Positions 1-8,125 of a stretch of DNA of 36,415 bases are shown here, in pieces. A program made the translations under genes and the position numbers. This DNA is from a virus: positions 1 to 36,415 of the IMG/VR virus record IMGVR_UViG_3300009155_000125; one strand, given 5' to 3'. The notes under the pieces are model-generated. The model saw only the letters and a list, made by a program, of their open reading frames with translations, was not told where the DNA came from and searched no databases. Position 1 is the stretch's first letter. Each line of letters opens with the position of its first letter.

Positions 1-447
1 ATGAAGGATCAAGGCGTCCCGTGTGAGGATGATGTCATCAACCCAACTTCTACTGCCGTCTTTACGTTTGCGATGAAAGCTCCAAAGGGAACCATGACCA
101 CTGAGGAACTTCGCGCACTTGACCATCTTGATCTGTGGAAAACTTATCAAGAGCATTTCTGCCATCATAAGCCATCAATCACTGTCAACTACAGGGACTC
201 TGAATTCCTTGAAGTCGGTAACTGGCTCTGGGAAAACTTTGATGTCGCAACAGGCATCTCGTTCCTTCCCGGTGGTGACAGTCACACCTATGCTCAGGCA
301 CCCTTTGAGCAGATTGATTCTGCAACCTATTCAGCACATCCTAAGGTTAAAGTTAATTTTAAGGATCTATCTAAATACGAGGCAGAAGACAATACTGAAT
401 CCGCAAAGGAGTTTGCCTGCAGCGCAGGTGGATGTCAGATAGTCTGA
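1..447 (+). CDS. nrdJ: Adenosylcobalamin-dependent ribonucleoside-triphosphate reductase, C-terminal part
   Basis: This is the C-terminal 148 residues of a class II ribonucleotide reductase, which makes deoxyribonucleotides for phage DNA synthesis. The window edge cuts the gene, so the ATG at base 1 is probably internal. Seen: the stretch around residues 87-106 (FLPGGDSHTYAQAPFEQ) resembles the monomeric RTPR family, and the protein ends CSAGGCQIV. The CxxxxC pair in that tail matches the C-terminal redox-active cysteine pair that re-reduces the active site in RTPR (family knowledge). A tRNA follows 8 nt after the stop. Assignment to the monomeric RTPR branch rests on recognition rather than alignment, but class II is more likely than class I or III. 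Confidence 0.85.
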   Translation: MKDQGVPCEDDVINPTSTAVFTFAMKAPKGTMTTEELRALDHLDLWKTYQEHFCHHKPSITVNYRDSEFLEVGNWLWENFDVATGISFLPGGDSHTYAQAPFEQIDSATYSAHPKVKVNFKDLSKYEAEDNTESAKEFACSAGGCQIV

Positions 448-455
448 TTACTTAA

Positions 456-527
456 TCTCCGATAGCTCAACGGTAGAGCTTTCGCCTGTTAAGCGAATGG
501 TTACTGGTTCGAATCCAGTTCGGGGAG
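456..527 (+). tRNA. tRNA-Asn (GTT)
   Basis: A full cloverleaf can be drawn: acceptor TCTCCGA/TCGGGGA with one G-U, D stem GCTC/GAGC, anticodon stem TTCGC/GCGAA around loop CTGTTAA (anticodon GTT at 488-490), and T arm ACTGG-TTCGAAT-CCAGT. The discriminator is G at 527 and CCA is not encoded. It lies between the reductase and a small HNH ORF on the same strand. Confidence 0.93.
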
Positions 528-529
528 TT

Positions 530-889
530 ATGCAAAATTTATGCAAAAGATGTTCAAAAGAAGTAAAACCAAATAAACACAATAAAATACATAATAAAAA
601 TTATTGTATAGGATGTTTGGTAACTGTAAGAAGAAATAGATTAAAAGACAAAGCTGTTGAATATAAAGGTGGAAAATGTCATACATGTGGATATTGCAAA
701 TGTAATAGATCATTGACATTTCATCACATAGATCCAAGCAAAAAAGAATTTGGAATAAATTCTAACAAAATGTTTGCTATATCTTGGCAAAAAGTCAAAG
801 ATGAACTTGATAAATGTATATTACTATGTGCCAATTGTCATGGTGAATTGCATGATAAAGAAATTTTAGACAAATACAAAGTAAAATAA
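530..889 (+). CDS. Small HNH endonuclease (homing type)
   Basis: A 119-aa basic protein. It has CxxC pairs near residues 5-8 and 26-29 and a further Cys cluster (CHTCGYCKC), then SLTFHHIDP and LLCANCHGELH, which together form a Cys-rich HNH nuclease fold (HH...D in the beta-beta-alpha element, CxxCH at the end). The open frame extends upstream into the tRNA, so I take the ATG at 530, 2 nt after tRNA-Asn. Base composition is very A/T-rich. Free-standing HNH genes of this type in phages are usually mobile homing nucleases, and its position directly after a tRNA fits that. Its target is unknown. Confidence 0.75.
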   Translation: MQNLCKRCSKEVKPNKHNKIHNKNYCIGCLVTVRRNRLKDKAVEYKGGKCHTCGYCKCNRSLTFHHIDPSKKEFGINSNKMFAISWQKVKDELDKCILLCANCHGELHDKEILDKYKVK

Positions 890-890
890 A

Positions 891-922
891 AAATTCCACC
901 CCACAAGGGTGGAATTTTTTTT
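891..922 (+). terminator. Rho-independent terminator
   Basis: The stem AAATTCCACC/GGTGGAATTT is followed by a T run, 2 nt after the HNH stop and just before a late promoter. Confidence 0.85.
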
Positions 923-924
923 AA

Positions 925-932
925 TATAAATA
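925..932 (+). promoter_or_regulatory. T4-type late promoter TATAAATA
   Basis: Exact octamer. The predicted start is near 938, leaving a roughly 12-nt leader containing GAGG (937-940) before the ATG at 950. Confidence 0.75.
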
Positions 933-949
933 AATTGAGGAATCATTTC

Positions 950-2164
950 ATGGATTATTTAACAAATTTTTATAAAAATAAAGCTCAAGTATTGTCCGAA
1001 CAAATTCATATTCTTGAAACAAAATTAGCCAGATTGCACGAAGATGCTCCCGCGTCCACCTTCAGTGGTAGCGGTAAAGGCCAACAAACTTTTAGTGATC
1101 AGCAATTACGTGATCAAATGAAACAATACAGGAGAACTGGTCTCTTTGGTGCTGAAGTTTCCGATGACAAACAATCTCAAGAATATAGAGATGCACAGGC
1201 TGAATTGACTCGCCGTAGTTCAACACCAGTTAGAGAAGACCCAAGAACTGCAGCAAGACAACCACAACAAGCAGCAAGACAACCACAACAAGCAGCAAGA
1301 CAACCACAACAAGCAGCCCCTGCGCAAACCCAAAAAGCACAACCAAGCCAACCAAAATTTGATGCAAGTCAAGTTTATACTGGTGATGATTCTTGGTTAT
1401 CAAACGCCACTGCTCCTGCAAAACTTCCTTCCTCGTTTGCAGGTGACAGAGGAAGCAGCGGAACTCCAGCCAAGTCATCGGATCCTATGCGCCACTATGG
1501 CGAACCCGGTGTTCTTCCTCCTAGAGAAGAACCAAAATTTGATGTACTTAGTGCTACCAAAGGTCTCTTAGATCAAATGTATAATAAGAGTAATGATAAA
1601 GGCAGTGCCCCATCATCTGCTAGTTCTGGTGCAGAAAGAAAACCAGTACAAGCAACAAAAGATCCTTTAGTTTCTACTTTTAAAGCTACTGGTTTTATTG
1701 ATAAACCAACAGTAAACCCCGGACTTGGAAAAGTACAATTAGACCCATCAGATATGACTGATGAAAGAAGAAAAGAATGGGCTAAAAAACAATTGGAAAT
1801 GGAAGTTGGCGCAACACCAACTAAAAAACCACCAGTCAAACAACCAAGAGTACCGGGATTCTGGGAAACAATAGGTGATAATTTATCTTATGCAAAAGAT
1901 ATTGTAACAAATATACCAGCTGGCGTGAGTGAAAGAATTGGTGATTTAGCCGATGGAGAATGGGGAGTTAATGATCCAGCAGATAAAGGTGAACAAAATC
2001 AAATTTCTTATCAATCTTCAATGATGCCAAAATCAGATAAACCAGCTGCTCCTGAAAAGCCCGGTCTCTTCGGAGAACTTGGTAATGCATTTGCTAATGC
2101 TGGTAGAGCTTTGTTCGGTATGCCACAAGAAGTTAGCAAATCAATAGGTCGTAGAGTTTATTAA
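950..2164 (+). CDS. Low-complexity virion-type protein with MDYLTN N-terminus
   Basis: A 404-aa protein of unknown function. The ATG at 950 is chosen over an upstream TTG because GAGG lies 9 nt before it. The N-terminus MDYLTNFYKNKAQVLSEQ is paralogous to the gene at 5505 ([18 protein letters not shown]) and is followed by a likely helix with LE and HE sites that could suit a prohead protease (ILE at about residue 25, LHE at about 33). The middle is Gln/Ala/Pro-rich, with a three-times repeated AARQPQQ unit at residues 102-122. The C-terminal 100 residues hold short amphipathic helices (GFWETIGDNL; LFGELGNAFANAGRALFG). Late promoter, disorder and paralogy suggest an internal or structural virion protein; this is inference. 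Confidence 0.6.
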   Translation: MDYLTNFYKNKAQVLSEQIHILETKLARLHEDAPASTFSGSGKGQQTFSDQQLRDQMKQYRRTGLFGAEVSDDKQSQEYRDAQAELTRRSSTPVREDPRTAARQPQQAARQPQQAARQPQQAAPAQTQKAQPSQPKFDASQVYTGDDSWLSNATAPAKLPSSFAGDRGSSGTPAKSSDPMRHYGEPGVLPPREEPKFDVLSATKGLLDQMYNKSNDKGSAPSSASSGAERKPVQATKDPLVSTFKATGFIDKPTVNPGLGKVQLDPSDMTDERRKEWAKKQLEMEVGATPTKKPPVKQPRVPGFWETIGDNLSYAKDIVTNIPAGVSERIGDLADGEWGVNDPADKGEQNQISYQSSMMPKSDKPAAPEKPGLFGELGNAFANAGRALFGMPQEVSKSIGRRVY

Positions 2165-2191
2165 ATAAAAAATAGATTCTCAATAAAATTA

Positions 2192-2222
2192 AAAAAATCC
2201 TCCCTTTGTGGGGAGGATTTTT
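2192..2222 (+). terminator. Rho-independent terminator
   Basis: TCCTCCC/GGGAGGA stem with A-run and T-run flanks, 27 nt after the preceding stop. It separates that gene from the late promoter at 2224. Confidence 0.85.
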
Positions 2223-2223
2223 C

Positions 2224-2231
2224 TATAAATA
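2224..2231 (+). promoter_or_regulatory. T4-type late promoter TATAAATA
   Basis: Exact octamer. With -6 at the final A, the predicted start is G2237, which is exactly the first base of the long stem described in the next feature. Confidence 0.7.
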
Positions 2232-2236
2232 TTTTT

Positions 2237-2325
2237 GGTCAGAGACGGTGGGGTTTCCACGTATTCTTTTTGAGGAATGTCTAAGAACAACTCATCGGAT
2301 TACTAAGGAACCACCGTTTCTGGCC
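2237..2325 (+). ncRNA. Candidate structured late RNA
   Basis: There is no ORF here. Bases 2237-2251 (GGTCAGAGACGGTGG) pair with 2311-2325 (CCACCGTTTCTGGCC) as an uninterrupted 15-bp stem with two G-U pairs. It continues after a GG bulge with TT..CC/GGAA (2254-2258 with 2307-2310). Inside is a smaller hairpin, ATTC/GAAT with wobble extension (2261-2280). The predicted late transcript start is the first paired base, and another late promoter follows 5 nt after the stem. It could be a free RNA or a structured leader for the resolvase gene. I recognise no known RNA family. Confidence 0.55.
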
Positions 2326-2329
2326 ACGG

Positions 2330-2337
2330 TATAAATA
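2330..2337 (+). promoter_or_regulatory. T4-type late promoter TATAAATA
   Basis: Exact octamer. The predicted start is base 2343, where a GTG codon in frame with the resolvase begins; the preferred ATG is at 2352. Confidence 0.7.
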
Positions 2338-2351
2338 TATATGTGTTCCAC

Positions 2352-2891
2352 ATGTTAGTAGGAATTGATTACTCAATCACCAGCCCAGCAATCTGTCTTT
2401 TCGATGAAAAGAGAGATTTTTGTTTTGAGAACTGTTCTTTCTACTTTCTAACAAATACTAAAAAATATGCAACAAAAATTGCACCAAATATTAATGGTGA
2501 AGGTTTTGAAGAATATGCATATGACACAGAAAGATTCGATACCATTTCAGAATGGGCTACAAATTTATGCGTAGGTGCAGCTGATGTTGCTATAGAAGGA
2601 TATGCCTATGGAGCCCAAGGCAAAATTTTTAATCTTGCCGAAAACTGCGGTATTCTTAAATATAAGCTCCACAAGCTCGCGGTTCCCGTGACCGTCGTAG
2701 AGCCATCCCGCGTCAAGAAACTCGCCACAGGCAAAGGTAATGCTGATAAACAGGCAATGTACGATGCCTTCCTAAAAGAGACAAAGACCGATCTTATATC
2801 GGTCTTTGGCCAGAAAACTTTGAGCAATCCTGTCACGGATGTCGTTGACAGTTTCTATATTCTTAAATCTTTGATTCAATCAAAAATTTAA
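2352..2891 (+). CDS. RuvC-like Holliday junction resolvase
   Basis: A 179-aa RNase H-fold nuclease of the phage RuvC-like group, expected to cut branched DNA during recombination-dependent replication or before packaging. Seen: the opening strand MLVGIDYSITSPA (first catalytic Asp in GIDYS); VAIEGYAYGAQGKIFNLAE (second acid in IEGY, with the following Gly-rich helix typical of the family); KKLATGKGNADKQAMYDAF; and PVTDVVDSFYI carrying the C-terminal acid pair. The ATG at 2352 gives the usual family start; an in-frame GTG at 2343 coincides with the predicted transcription start. It ends 4 bp inside the convergent zinc-ribbon gene. Specificity is inferred from the family only. Confidence 0.75.
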   Translation: MLVGIDYSITSPAICLFDEKRDFCFENCSFYFLTNTKKYATKIAPNINGEGFEEYAYDTERFDTISEWATNLCVGAADVAIEGYAYGAQGKIFNLAENCGILKYKLHKLAVPVTVVEPSRVKKLATGKGNADKQAMYDAFLKETKTDLISVFGQKTLSNPVTDVVDSFYILKSLIQSKI

Positions 2892-3193
2892 CGAACAATA
2901 CGTCCAGCATTCATATTTGCGCTAGCGTCAAGTTTGGCATGTAATCTTTTTGGTACTTGACCGCTGTTTTTAATTTTATCAATAACTTCCTTAAATTGAC
3001 TTCCTACAACTTTTTGTGGGTTTAATGTTGCATCCATTGCTAAAGAAGGACTGCTGGCTTGCCAGTCTCTTACAATTTTCTTTTTCTTGCAATTTGGGCA
3101 AGGTTTCTTGATTGGGGCATCTCTATCATTTAGAGATAACATTTCATCAAATGTATGTTCACACTTCTCACACTTAAAGGCATAATTAGGCAT
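2888..3193 (-). CDS. FmdB-type zinc-ribbon protein
   Basis: A 101-aa protein. It starts MPNYAFKCEKCEHTFDEML and continues PCPNCKKKKIVRDW, a CxxC...CxxC zinc ribbon of the FmdB-like type found in many bacteria and T4-like phages. The remaining 60 residues are polar and helical (VVGSQFKEVIDKIKNSG). Its ATG overlaps the end of the upstream HNH gene (GATGCCTAA), so translation is probably coupled. Its role is unknown; small zinc ribbons of this type are often proposed as regulators or nucleic-acid-binding factors. Confidence 0.7.
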   Translation of the reverse strand: MPNYAFKCEKCEHTFDEMLSLNDRDAPIKKPCPNCKKKKIVRDWQASSPSLAMDATLNPQKVVGSQFKEVIDKIKNSGQVPKRLHAKLDASANMNAGRIVR

Positions 3194-3680
3194 CTTTTTT
3201 CTTTCTAAAAGTAATTAGCATGTTTTCAAACAAGAAGCCATAGGAAGGTTCTTTTGGTTTGGATTTTAAATCCATTTTTGCTTCTTTGGGTGTCCTGTTT
3301 CCCTTTGCAAGATTGCAATCTCTGCATGCGGCCACCATATTGACCCAAGAAGAAGATCCACCTTTTGATTTGGGGGTAACGTGGTCTACGGTAGCATCTT
3401 TATCTGTCAATTCGATATTGCAGTACTGACAGCAATATTGATCTCTACGCAAAATATTTTGCCTAGATGGTGCTGCTTTCCTGTAAGGCAATTTTACATA
3501 ATATTTTAAAATTAAAACTTTTGGAATTTTAACTACCTTAGAAATGGACATAACTTCATAACATTCGTTTGAGTCATCACCCCAAACTTTGTCTCTACTT
3601 AAGAGTTTATAAGCTTTATTAATGGTAATAATATTCAGAGGGGTATTATCTTGATTGAGCAAGAGTACCTGTTTCTTCAT
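3186..3680 (-). CDS. HNH endonuclease
   Basis: A 164-aa HNH nuclease. The N-terminus MKKQVLLLNQDNTPLNI is the VLLLNxDxTPL start typical of a widespread phage and bacterial HNH family, and it supports the ATG at 3680 rather than longer in-frame starts. The nuclease core is YCCQYCNIELTDKDATVDHVTPKSKGG followed by NMVAACRDCNLAKGNRTP: CxxC, DH, N and CxxC are all present and the motif is intact. A late-type octamer CATAAATA (3698-3691, minus) lies 10 nt upstream. It may be a homing nuclease or a packaging-associated HNH; the neighbours do not decide. Confidence 0.8.
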   Translation of the reverse strand: MKKQVLLLNQDNTPLNIITINKAYKLLSRDKVWGDDSNECYEVMSISKVVKIPKVLILKYYVKLPYRKAAPSRQNILRRDQYCCQYCNIELTDKDATVDHVTPKSKGGSSSWVNMVAACRDCNLAKGNRTPKEAKMDLKSKPKEPSYGFLFENMLITFRKKKDA

Positions 3681-3690
3681 ATTCTTTAAG

Positions 3691-3710
3691 TATTTATGTA
3701 AATCTAAATA
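3691..3710. promoter_or_regulatory. Divergent late-type promoters
   Basis: The minus strand carries CATAAATA at 3698-3691, facing the HNH gene. The plus strand carries TCTAAATA at 3703-3710, facing the gene at 3721. Both differ from the late consensus at one position and both leave about 10 nt before the start codon. Confidence 0.5.
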
Positions 3711-3720
3711 TTTCATAGCC

Positions 3721-5493
3721 ATGGATAATAAACAAAATAGACAATTTTATTGGGAAGTTAAAAACTTCATGAGCAAAAATAACGTTCCTGCAGCTCCAAA
3801 GCCACAGAAACCAGATGTCATCTCTAGTGTAAAAAATGTTTTAGAACAAAACAACATATACAAACAATCCTCGTTTAATCCAAATATTAACTCACCAAAC
3901 ATCATTCGTCAAGCAATTAGTTCCATGGAAACTATAAGCGCTAATGGAACTCCTAATTGCAAAGCATTTACTAAAAATATTGCATCCAATCCTTTTAAAG
4001 TAATTAAAGAAGGTGTGTTTGATGAAGTTAATGCCGACATAGAAAAATATTCTAGAATTTCTGGAATGTCTCCCAATGCCACCAATGATGAACTTGAATA
4101 TCAAATTTCACAACAAGATATTCAACCCGGTGTTCCTTTAACTCCAGAACAGAAAGCTACTAGAGATCTTCAAGGTGCATTTCAAAGAAAACAGGCTGTT
4201 CAACAACAAATGGAAAAAGAAGCCAGAGTTCAATCTGGACAAACAAAAATAAATCCAGAAACTGGTGGAGAATACAGCCCAGTCCCCCAAAGTGCAAAAA
4301 ATACACAACAAGCACCAGCTCCTGCCCCAGAAGCACCAGATACACAACCTGATGATACATCTGATCAAGATGAGCCAACACGAGAAGATCAACAAGATAA
4401 TAAAACACAAACTACCGTAGATAGAGAAAGAGCAGCCACACCTGCACCCAAAGCAGTGGATGCTGAACTTGAAGCACGAGTAAAAGCTCGTATTGCAAAA
4501 CGTGAACGTGATATCAAAACAGAACGTCAAAGTGGCGAAGAAAATTTAGCATACCTTAGATCAAAAGGTGATGCTGCAGATCCCAGAGGTTTAGTGCGAG
4601 CAGCAAGACGTGCCAGAGGTGAAGGTACCAATCGACTTACCGATGAAGAAATTCGTGGTCAAGAAGAAAGAGAACTTGCAAGAAGACGTAGAACACCAGA
4701 AGAAAAAGCCGCACAAGCAAAAAAAGATAGAGATGTAGTTGATGATATGATAAGAAGAGCAGGAAATGCTCGAAGTAGAGAAGAACTGGCCGCAAGAGAA
4801 GCAAAAGAAAAAAGTGGTAAAGCACCAATGCCTTATTCTGAACGTGCAGGCTCAACTCCAGAAGAACGTAATGCAAATGCTCCAAAAGGCCCAATGCCTT
4901 ATTCAGAGCGTGGAGACGGTGCTCCTGCTGGTCAAGGCACAGGAAAATCTGTAAGCCCCGGTGCAATTAGTCAACCATCATCTACACCAGCACCAGCAAC
5001 TCCCGGAAAAACAACACCTCCCGGTAAGGCACCTGCTCCTGCAGGACAAGAGTCTTCACTTTCTTTAAAAATTTCTGATGGTACTCCATCAACCCCAGCA
5101 CAAACTGGTAGTCAAGTAAATGATAAGGTAAGACAAACTTTGGGGATGGGTGCATCTTCTGCTCCAGAACAAGCATCGTCTCCCGGTGTACAGGGGGCAA
5201 GAGCAACTTTAGGTTTAGGTTCGGGATCTGCTCCCGCCCAAACTACAACTCCCGGAGTTCAAGGAGCAAGAGCAACTTTAGGTCTAGGTGGTGGCGCCCC
5301 CGCAACTCCCGCAAAGGCACCCACACCCGCACCACAAAGTACAGCAAAACCTGCACCAACTCCAGCTCCTGCGTCTGGTGCAGTACCTAGTGTAAGAGAA
5401 ACTTTAGGATTGGGGCCAGCACCAGCAGCCAACAATACCCCAGAAGAAACAGAAGCACAGAAAAAAGCTAGACAAGCTTTAATGTCAAGATAA
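3721..5493 (+). CDS. Long disordered Ala/Pro/Lys-rich virion-type protein
   Basis: A 590-aa protein of unknown function. The ATG at 3721 (MDNKQNRQFYWEV) follows the late-type element; the longer frame would overlap the divergent HNH start. Residues 1-140 are ordinary. Residues 190-360 are a charged Arg/Glu/Lys helix-rich region (PEEKAAQAKKDRD). The C-terminal 220 residues are Pro/Ala/Gly-rich with internal repeats: PMPYSERAG/PMPYSERGD twice, and (V)RxTLGxG four times, two of them in the longer unit PGVQGARATLGLG. The repeats look like products of tandem duplication. It heads a run of three low-complexity genes and is likely virion-associated; no enzyme signature is seen. Confidence 0.6.
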   Translation: MDNKQNRQFYWEVKNFMSKNNVPAAPKPQKPDVISSVKNVLEQNNIYKQSSFNPNINSPNIIRQAISSMETISANGTPNCKAFTKNIASNPFKVIKEGVFDEVNADIEKYSRISGMSPNATNDELEYQISQQDIQPGVPLTPEQKATRDLQGAFQRKQAVQQQMEKEARVQSGQTKINPETGGEYSPVPQSAKNTQQAPAPAPEAPDTQPDDTSDQDEPTREDQQDNKTQTTVDRERAATPAPKAVDAELEARVKARIAKRERDIKTERQSGEENLAYLRSKGDAADPRGLVRAARRARGEGTNRLTDEEIRGQEERELARRRRTPEEKAAQAKKDRDVVDDMIRRAGNARSREELAAREAKEKSGKAPMPYSERAGSTPEERNANAPKGPMPYSERGDGAPAGQGTGKSVSPGAISQPSSTPAPATPGKTTPPGKAPAPAGQESSLSLKISDGTPSTPAQTGSQVNDKVRQTLGMGASSAPEQASSPGVQGARATLGLGSGSAPAQTTTPGVQGARATLGLGGGAPATPAKAPTPAPQSTAKPAPTPAPASGAVPSVRETLGLGPAPAANNTPEETEAQKKARQALMSR

Positions 5494-5504
5494 AAGAGCA
5501 ATCC

Positions 5505-6725
5505 ATGGATTATCTAACAAACCATTATATATTTAAAGCCGAGCAACTTCAAGAGCGTTATGAATTTCTTCAGTATCAATTAAAAATTATAACTGAAGCA
5601 AGAAATGATTCTAGAGCTGCAGATGCTGGAGAATCTTCTGAAACTTGGGGGGCGAGAGAAATAAGATTAGAAAAATTATATAATAAATTTAAAAATGTTA
5701 ATGATGCTCAATTTACTGAATGGCTAAAAGATAGCGGTTTAGACAATGAATCTATGGAAATTTTAGAAAGATCAAGAAAAGCTGGTAAATTTGATGCAAA
5801 AGGTGCATCAAGCAATTCTTCATCTGCACCAAAAACAGAAACACCAAAGGCAGAACCTTCATCTGCATCAAAAACAGAAACACCAAAGGCACCTAATAGT
5901 GGACCAACACCACCTCCGAGAAGAGACCCCGACGCTGAAAGGAATGCAGAAGCACGACGTAGAGCAGATCAACGTGCCTCGCGTAGCGCCGCAGAAGCCG
6001 AAGCAAGGGCCGCTGAGGGCGAACCAGTCAAACCAGCTTCTGAAGTAAAAGCAAAAAAACCTGCTGGTCCAAATAAATTTACCACATTTGTAAAAGGACA
6101 GTTCCCAACTCCTGTAAAGAATTATCCCAATGCTCTTGGCAGAGAAATAAAAGATACAGCCAAAACTATTTTTACACCAAGAGGATTTGGTGGTTTTGCA
6201 GGTGGTCTTGGAGCCGCATATGGAGCAGATAAAGCATTGGAGGCTGCAGGTATTGAAAATGAATGGGTTCGTCAAGCAGGTTCATGGGGTGCAGGTGCCG
6301 CAGGAGATGTTGCAGTTACATCTATTCTTGGTGGTGCTTTACCAACAGCAGGTGCTATTGGAGGTGCAGCGTTGCAAGGTGCGGGATTGGGTGTAGCAGC
6401 ACTAGCTGGTTATAAAGCTGGTGAGGCCATTTCGGATTTAGAACTTCCATTCCAAGGAGAAGGAAAGCGTGCAACTGTATCGGACGCACTTGGTAAAGGA
6501 CTTTATTATGCAGCAAGATCTCCATTTAATTGGATAGCCGGAAATGCTACAGGTGCTGGAACTTCTGATTTGAATGAAAAACCAAAAGGAGTTGCAGGTG
6601 GAGATCCTGTTATTCTTGCTAGAAATGCAGCTGCGGATGAAGAAGAAAAACAAAAGGCAAAAGAACGCGCTCAATGGATTGCAAACAGAGCAAAAGAGTT
6701 ACAGGGACAAAGTAATGGGGCATAA
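5505..6725 (+). CDS. Virion-type protein with glycine-rich hydrophobic C-terminal region
   Basis: A 406-aa protein. The N-terminus [19 protein letters not shown] is paralogous to the gene at 950 and contains KIITEARND, a possible prohead-protease site (I-T-E/A, about residue 31). The middle is disordered, with a repeated [12 protein letters not shown] unit. Residues about 225-310 are long Gly/Ala-rich hydrophobic stretches ([54 protein letters not shown]) resembling glycine-zipper membrane segments. This combination suggests a packaged protein that inserts in the host membrane during DNA entry. It could equally be a fibrous head component. There is no direct proof. Confidence 0.6.
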   Translation: MDYLTNHYIFKAEQLQERYEFLQYQLKIITEARNDSRAADAGESSETWGAREIRLEKLYNKFKNVNDAQFTEWLKDSGLDNESMEILERSRKAGKFDAKGASSNSSSAPKTETPKAEPSSASKTETPKAPNSGPTPPPRRDPDAERNAEARRRADQRASRSAAEAEARAAEGEPVKPASEVKAKKPAGPNKFTTFVKGQFPTPVKNYPNALGREIKDTAKTIFTPRGFGGFAGGLGAAYGADKALEAAGIENEWVRQAGSWGAGAAGDVAVTSILGGALPTAGAIGGAALQGAGLGVAALAGYKAGEAISDLELPFQGEGKRATVSDALGKGLYYAARSPFNWIAGNATGAGTSDLNEKPKGVAGGDPVILARNAAADEEEKQKAKERAQWIANRAKELQGQSNGA

Positions 6726-8079
6726 TATAAAAAAAACCAATCCTTTAATTTTTTCAATTCTAGAGCAAAGATACGAAAATAAACTTAAAGGTATAAAAAC
6801 AGAAGATGTCTATACTTCATTGTTTGAAGGTTTGGCCAGTGTTGTGGCTAAAGAAGTTGTAGATTTAGGCGTAAATTTTCTTTGGAGAAGAGCAGCTGAA
6901 ATAGCACTAGAACGCGCGGCCCAACAAGCAGCAGAACGTGCAGCAAGAGAAACAGCCACAAGAATCGCAGGAGAAGTTTCTTCCAGTGCTTTACCAAAAG
7001 CCCAAACTCCGGCAGCAAGATTTGCCGAACCAATTCCATTACCAAAACCAACACAACCAAAACCAGAACAACCACAATATCCAAGAATAGTTCCAGAAGA
7101 AGTGCCACCGGGTCAATTACCAGAACCACCTGCACCACTTCCTTTTACGCCACCTGAAAAACCACCGGTAGCTCCACCAGCTCAACCAGAAGCACCACCG
7201 GTACATACACCTCCTGCTGAACCACCACCAGCTCCACCAGAAGCACCACCATCAACTCCAAAGCCAAAGCCTGAGAAACCACCGGAAGAACCAAAACCAG
7301 AGAAACCACCGGAAGAAGAAGAAATACCGGAACAAAAACCTGTACCCAGAACTCCAAAGCCTGAGGAACCAAAACCAGAGAAACCACCGGAAGAACCAAA
7401 ACCAGAGAAACCACCGGAAGAAGAAGAAATACCGGAACAAAAACCTGTACCCAGAACTCCAAGACCAAAACCTGATCAGGAGCCTGTACCCACCACTCCA
7501 AAACCTCAATATGATCCTAACCACCCACTATGGGCTCCAAAGCCAAAAACTCCTGATGTAGAGCCATTAGAGTATCCTGAGTATAATCCATTAACACCTC
7601 CAAAAACTCCTGATGTAGAGCCAAATCCTTTAACATTCCCAAAGCCACATCCTGATGTAGAGCCAAATCCTTTAACATTCCCAAAGCCACATCCTGATGT
7701 AGAGCCAAATCCTTTAACATTCCCAAAGCCACATCCTGATGTAGAGCCAAAACCACTAATTAGACCAGAACCACGTCCTGAACCTAGACCCGAACCTAGA
7801 CCAGAACCACGTCCTGAACCTAGACCCGAACCTAGACCAGAACCACGTCCTGAACCTAGACCAGAACCACGTCCTGAACCTAGACCAGAACCACGTCCTG
7901 AACCTAAACCTAAAAAACCTAAAAGAGATTTTAAATTACCAAATATTTTCCCCGGTCTTGGTGGCAATACTCCTTCAACTGTAGATTTGTTCAAGTCACA
8001 AGGAACTGCAACCAATATTGGATTGAATCTTGGTAGAGAAAGTATTGGTCAATATGCATCGCGTCAAGTTATGCGTTAA
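6715..8079 (+). CDS. TonB-like proline-rod virion-type protein
   Basis: A 454-aa protein. It starts at ATG 6715 inside the end of the upstream gene, with GGGAC nearby. Residues 1-35 hold [12 protein letters not shown], a possible cleavage site (I-L-E). Residues 40-95 form an Ala-rich amphipathic helix. Residues about 105-400 are almost entirely proline-rich: a [21 protein letters not shown] block present twice, a 14-residue unit [14 protein letters not shown] in three near-identical copies (42-bp period, 7611-7736), and then about a dozen tandem PEPR units (7762-7911). A folded-looking tail of about 55 residues follows. Alternating X-Pro rods of this kind span the periplasm in TonB, and a similar reach through the envelope is plausible here but inferred. 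Confidence 0.65.
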   Translation: MGHNIKKTNPLIFSILEQRYENKLKGIKTEDVYTSLFEGLASVVAKEVVDLGVNFLWRRAAEIALERAAQQAAERAARETATRIAGEVSSSALPKAQTPAARFAEPIPLPKPTQPKPEQPQYPRIVPEEVPPGQLPEPPAPLPFTPPEKPPVAPPAQPEAPPVHTPPAEPPPAPPEAPPSTPKPKPEKPPEEPKPEKPPEEEEIPEQKPVPRTPKPEEPKPEKPPEEPKPEKPPEEEEIPEQKPVPRTPRPKPDQEPVPTTPKPQYDPNHPLWAPKPKTPDVEPLEYPEYNPLTPPKTPDVEPNPLTFPKPHPDVEPNPLTFPKPHPDVEPNPLTFPKPHPDVEPKPLIRPEPRPEPRPEPRPEPRPEPRPEPRPEPRPEPRPEPRPEPRPEPRPEPKPKKPKRDFKLPNIFPGLGGNTPSTVDLFKSQGTATNIGLNLGRESIGQYASRQVMR

Positions 8080-8125
8080 ATAATTGCATATGACAATATC
8101 TGTGGTATTATATTGAATATTTTTT

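Noticed and set aside
497-529. Longer start for the HNH ORF
   Set aside because: It would begin inside the anticodon arm of tRNA-Asn; ATG 530 is free.
4138-4530. Minus-strand Cys/Phe/Ile-rich ORFs
   Set aside because: Shadow of the plus-strand low-complexity gene at 3721.
7611-7911. CRISPR-like tandem repeats
   Set aside because: The units are contiguous, in frame with the proline-rich protein, and have no unique spacers.
7506-8015. Minus-strand Gly/Ser/Arg repeat ORF
   Set aside because: It is the complement of the PEPR and DVEPNP repeats of the plus-strand gene; the repeats alone keep it open.
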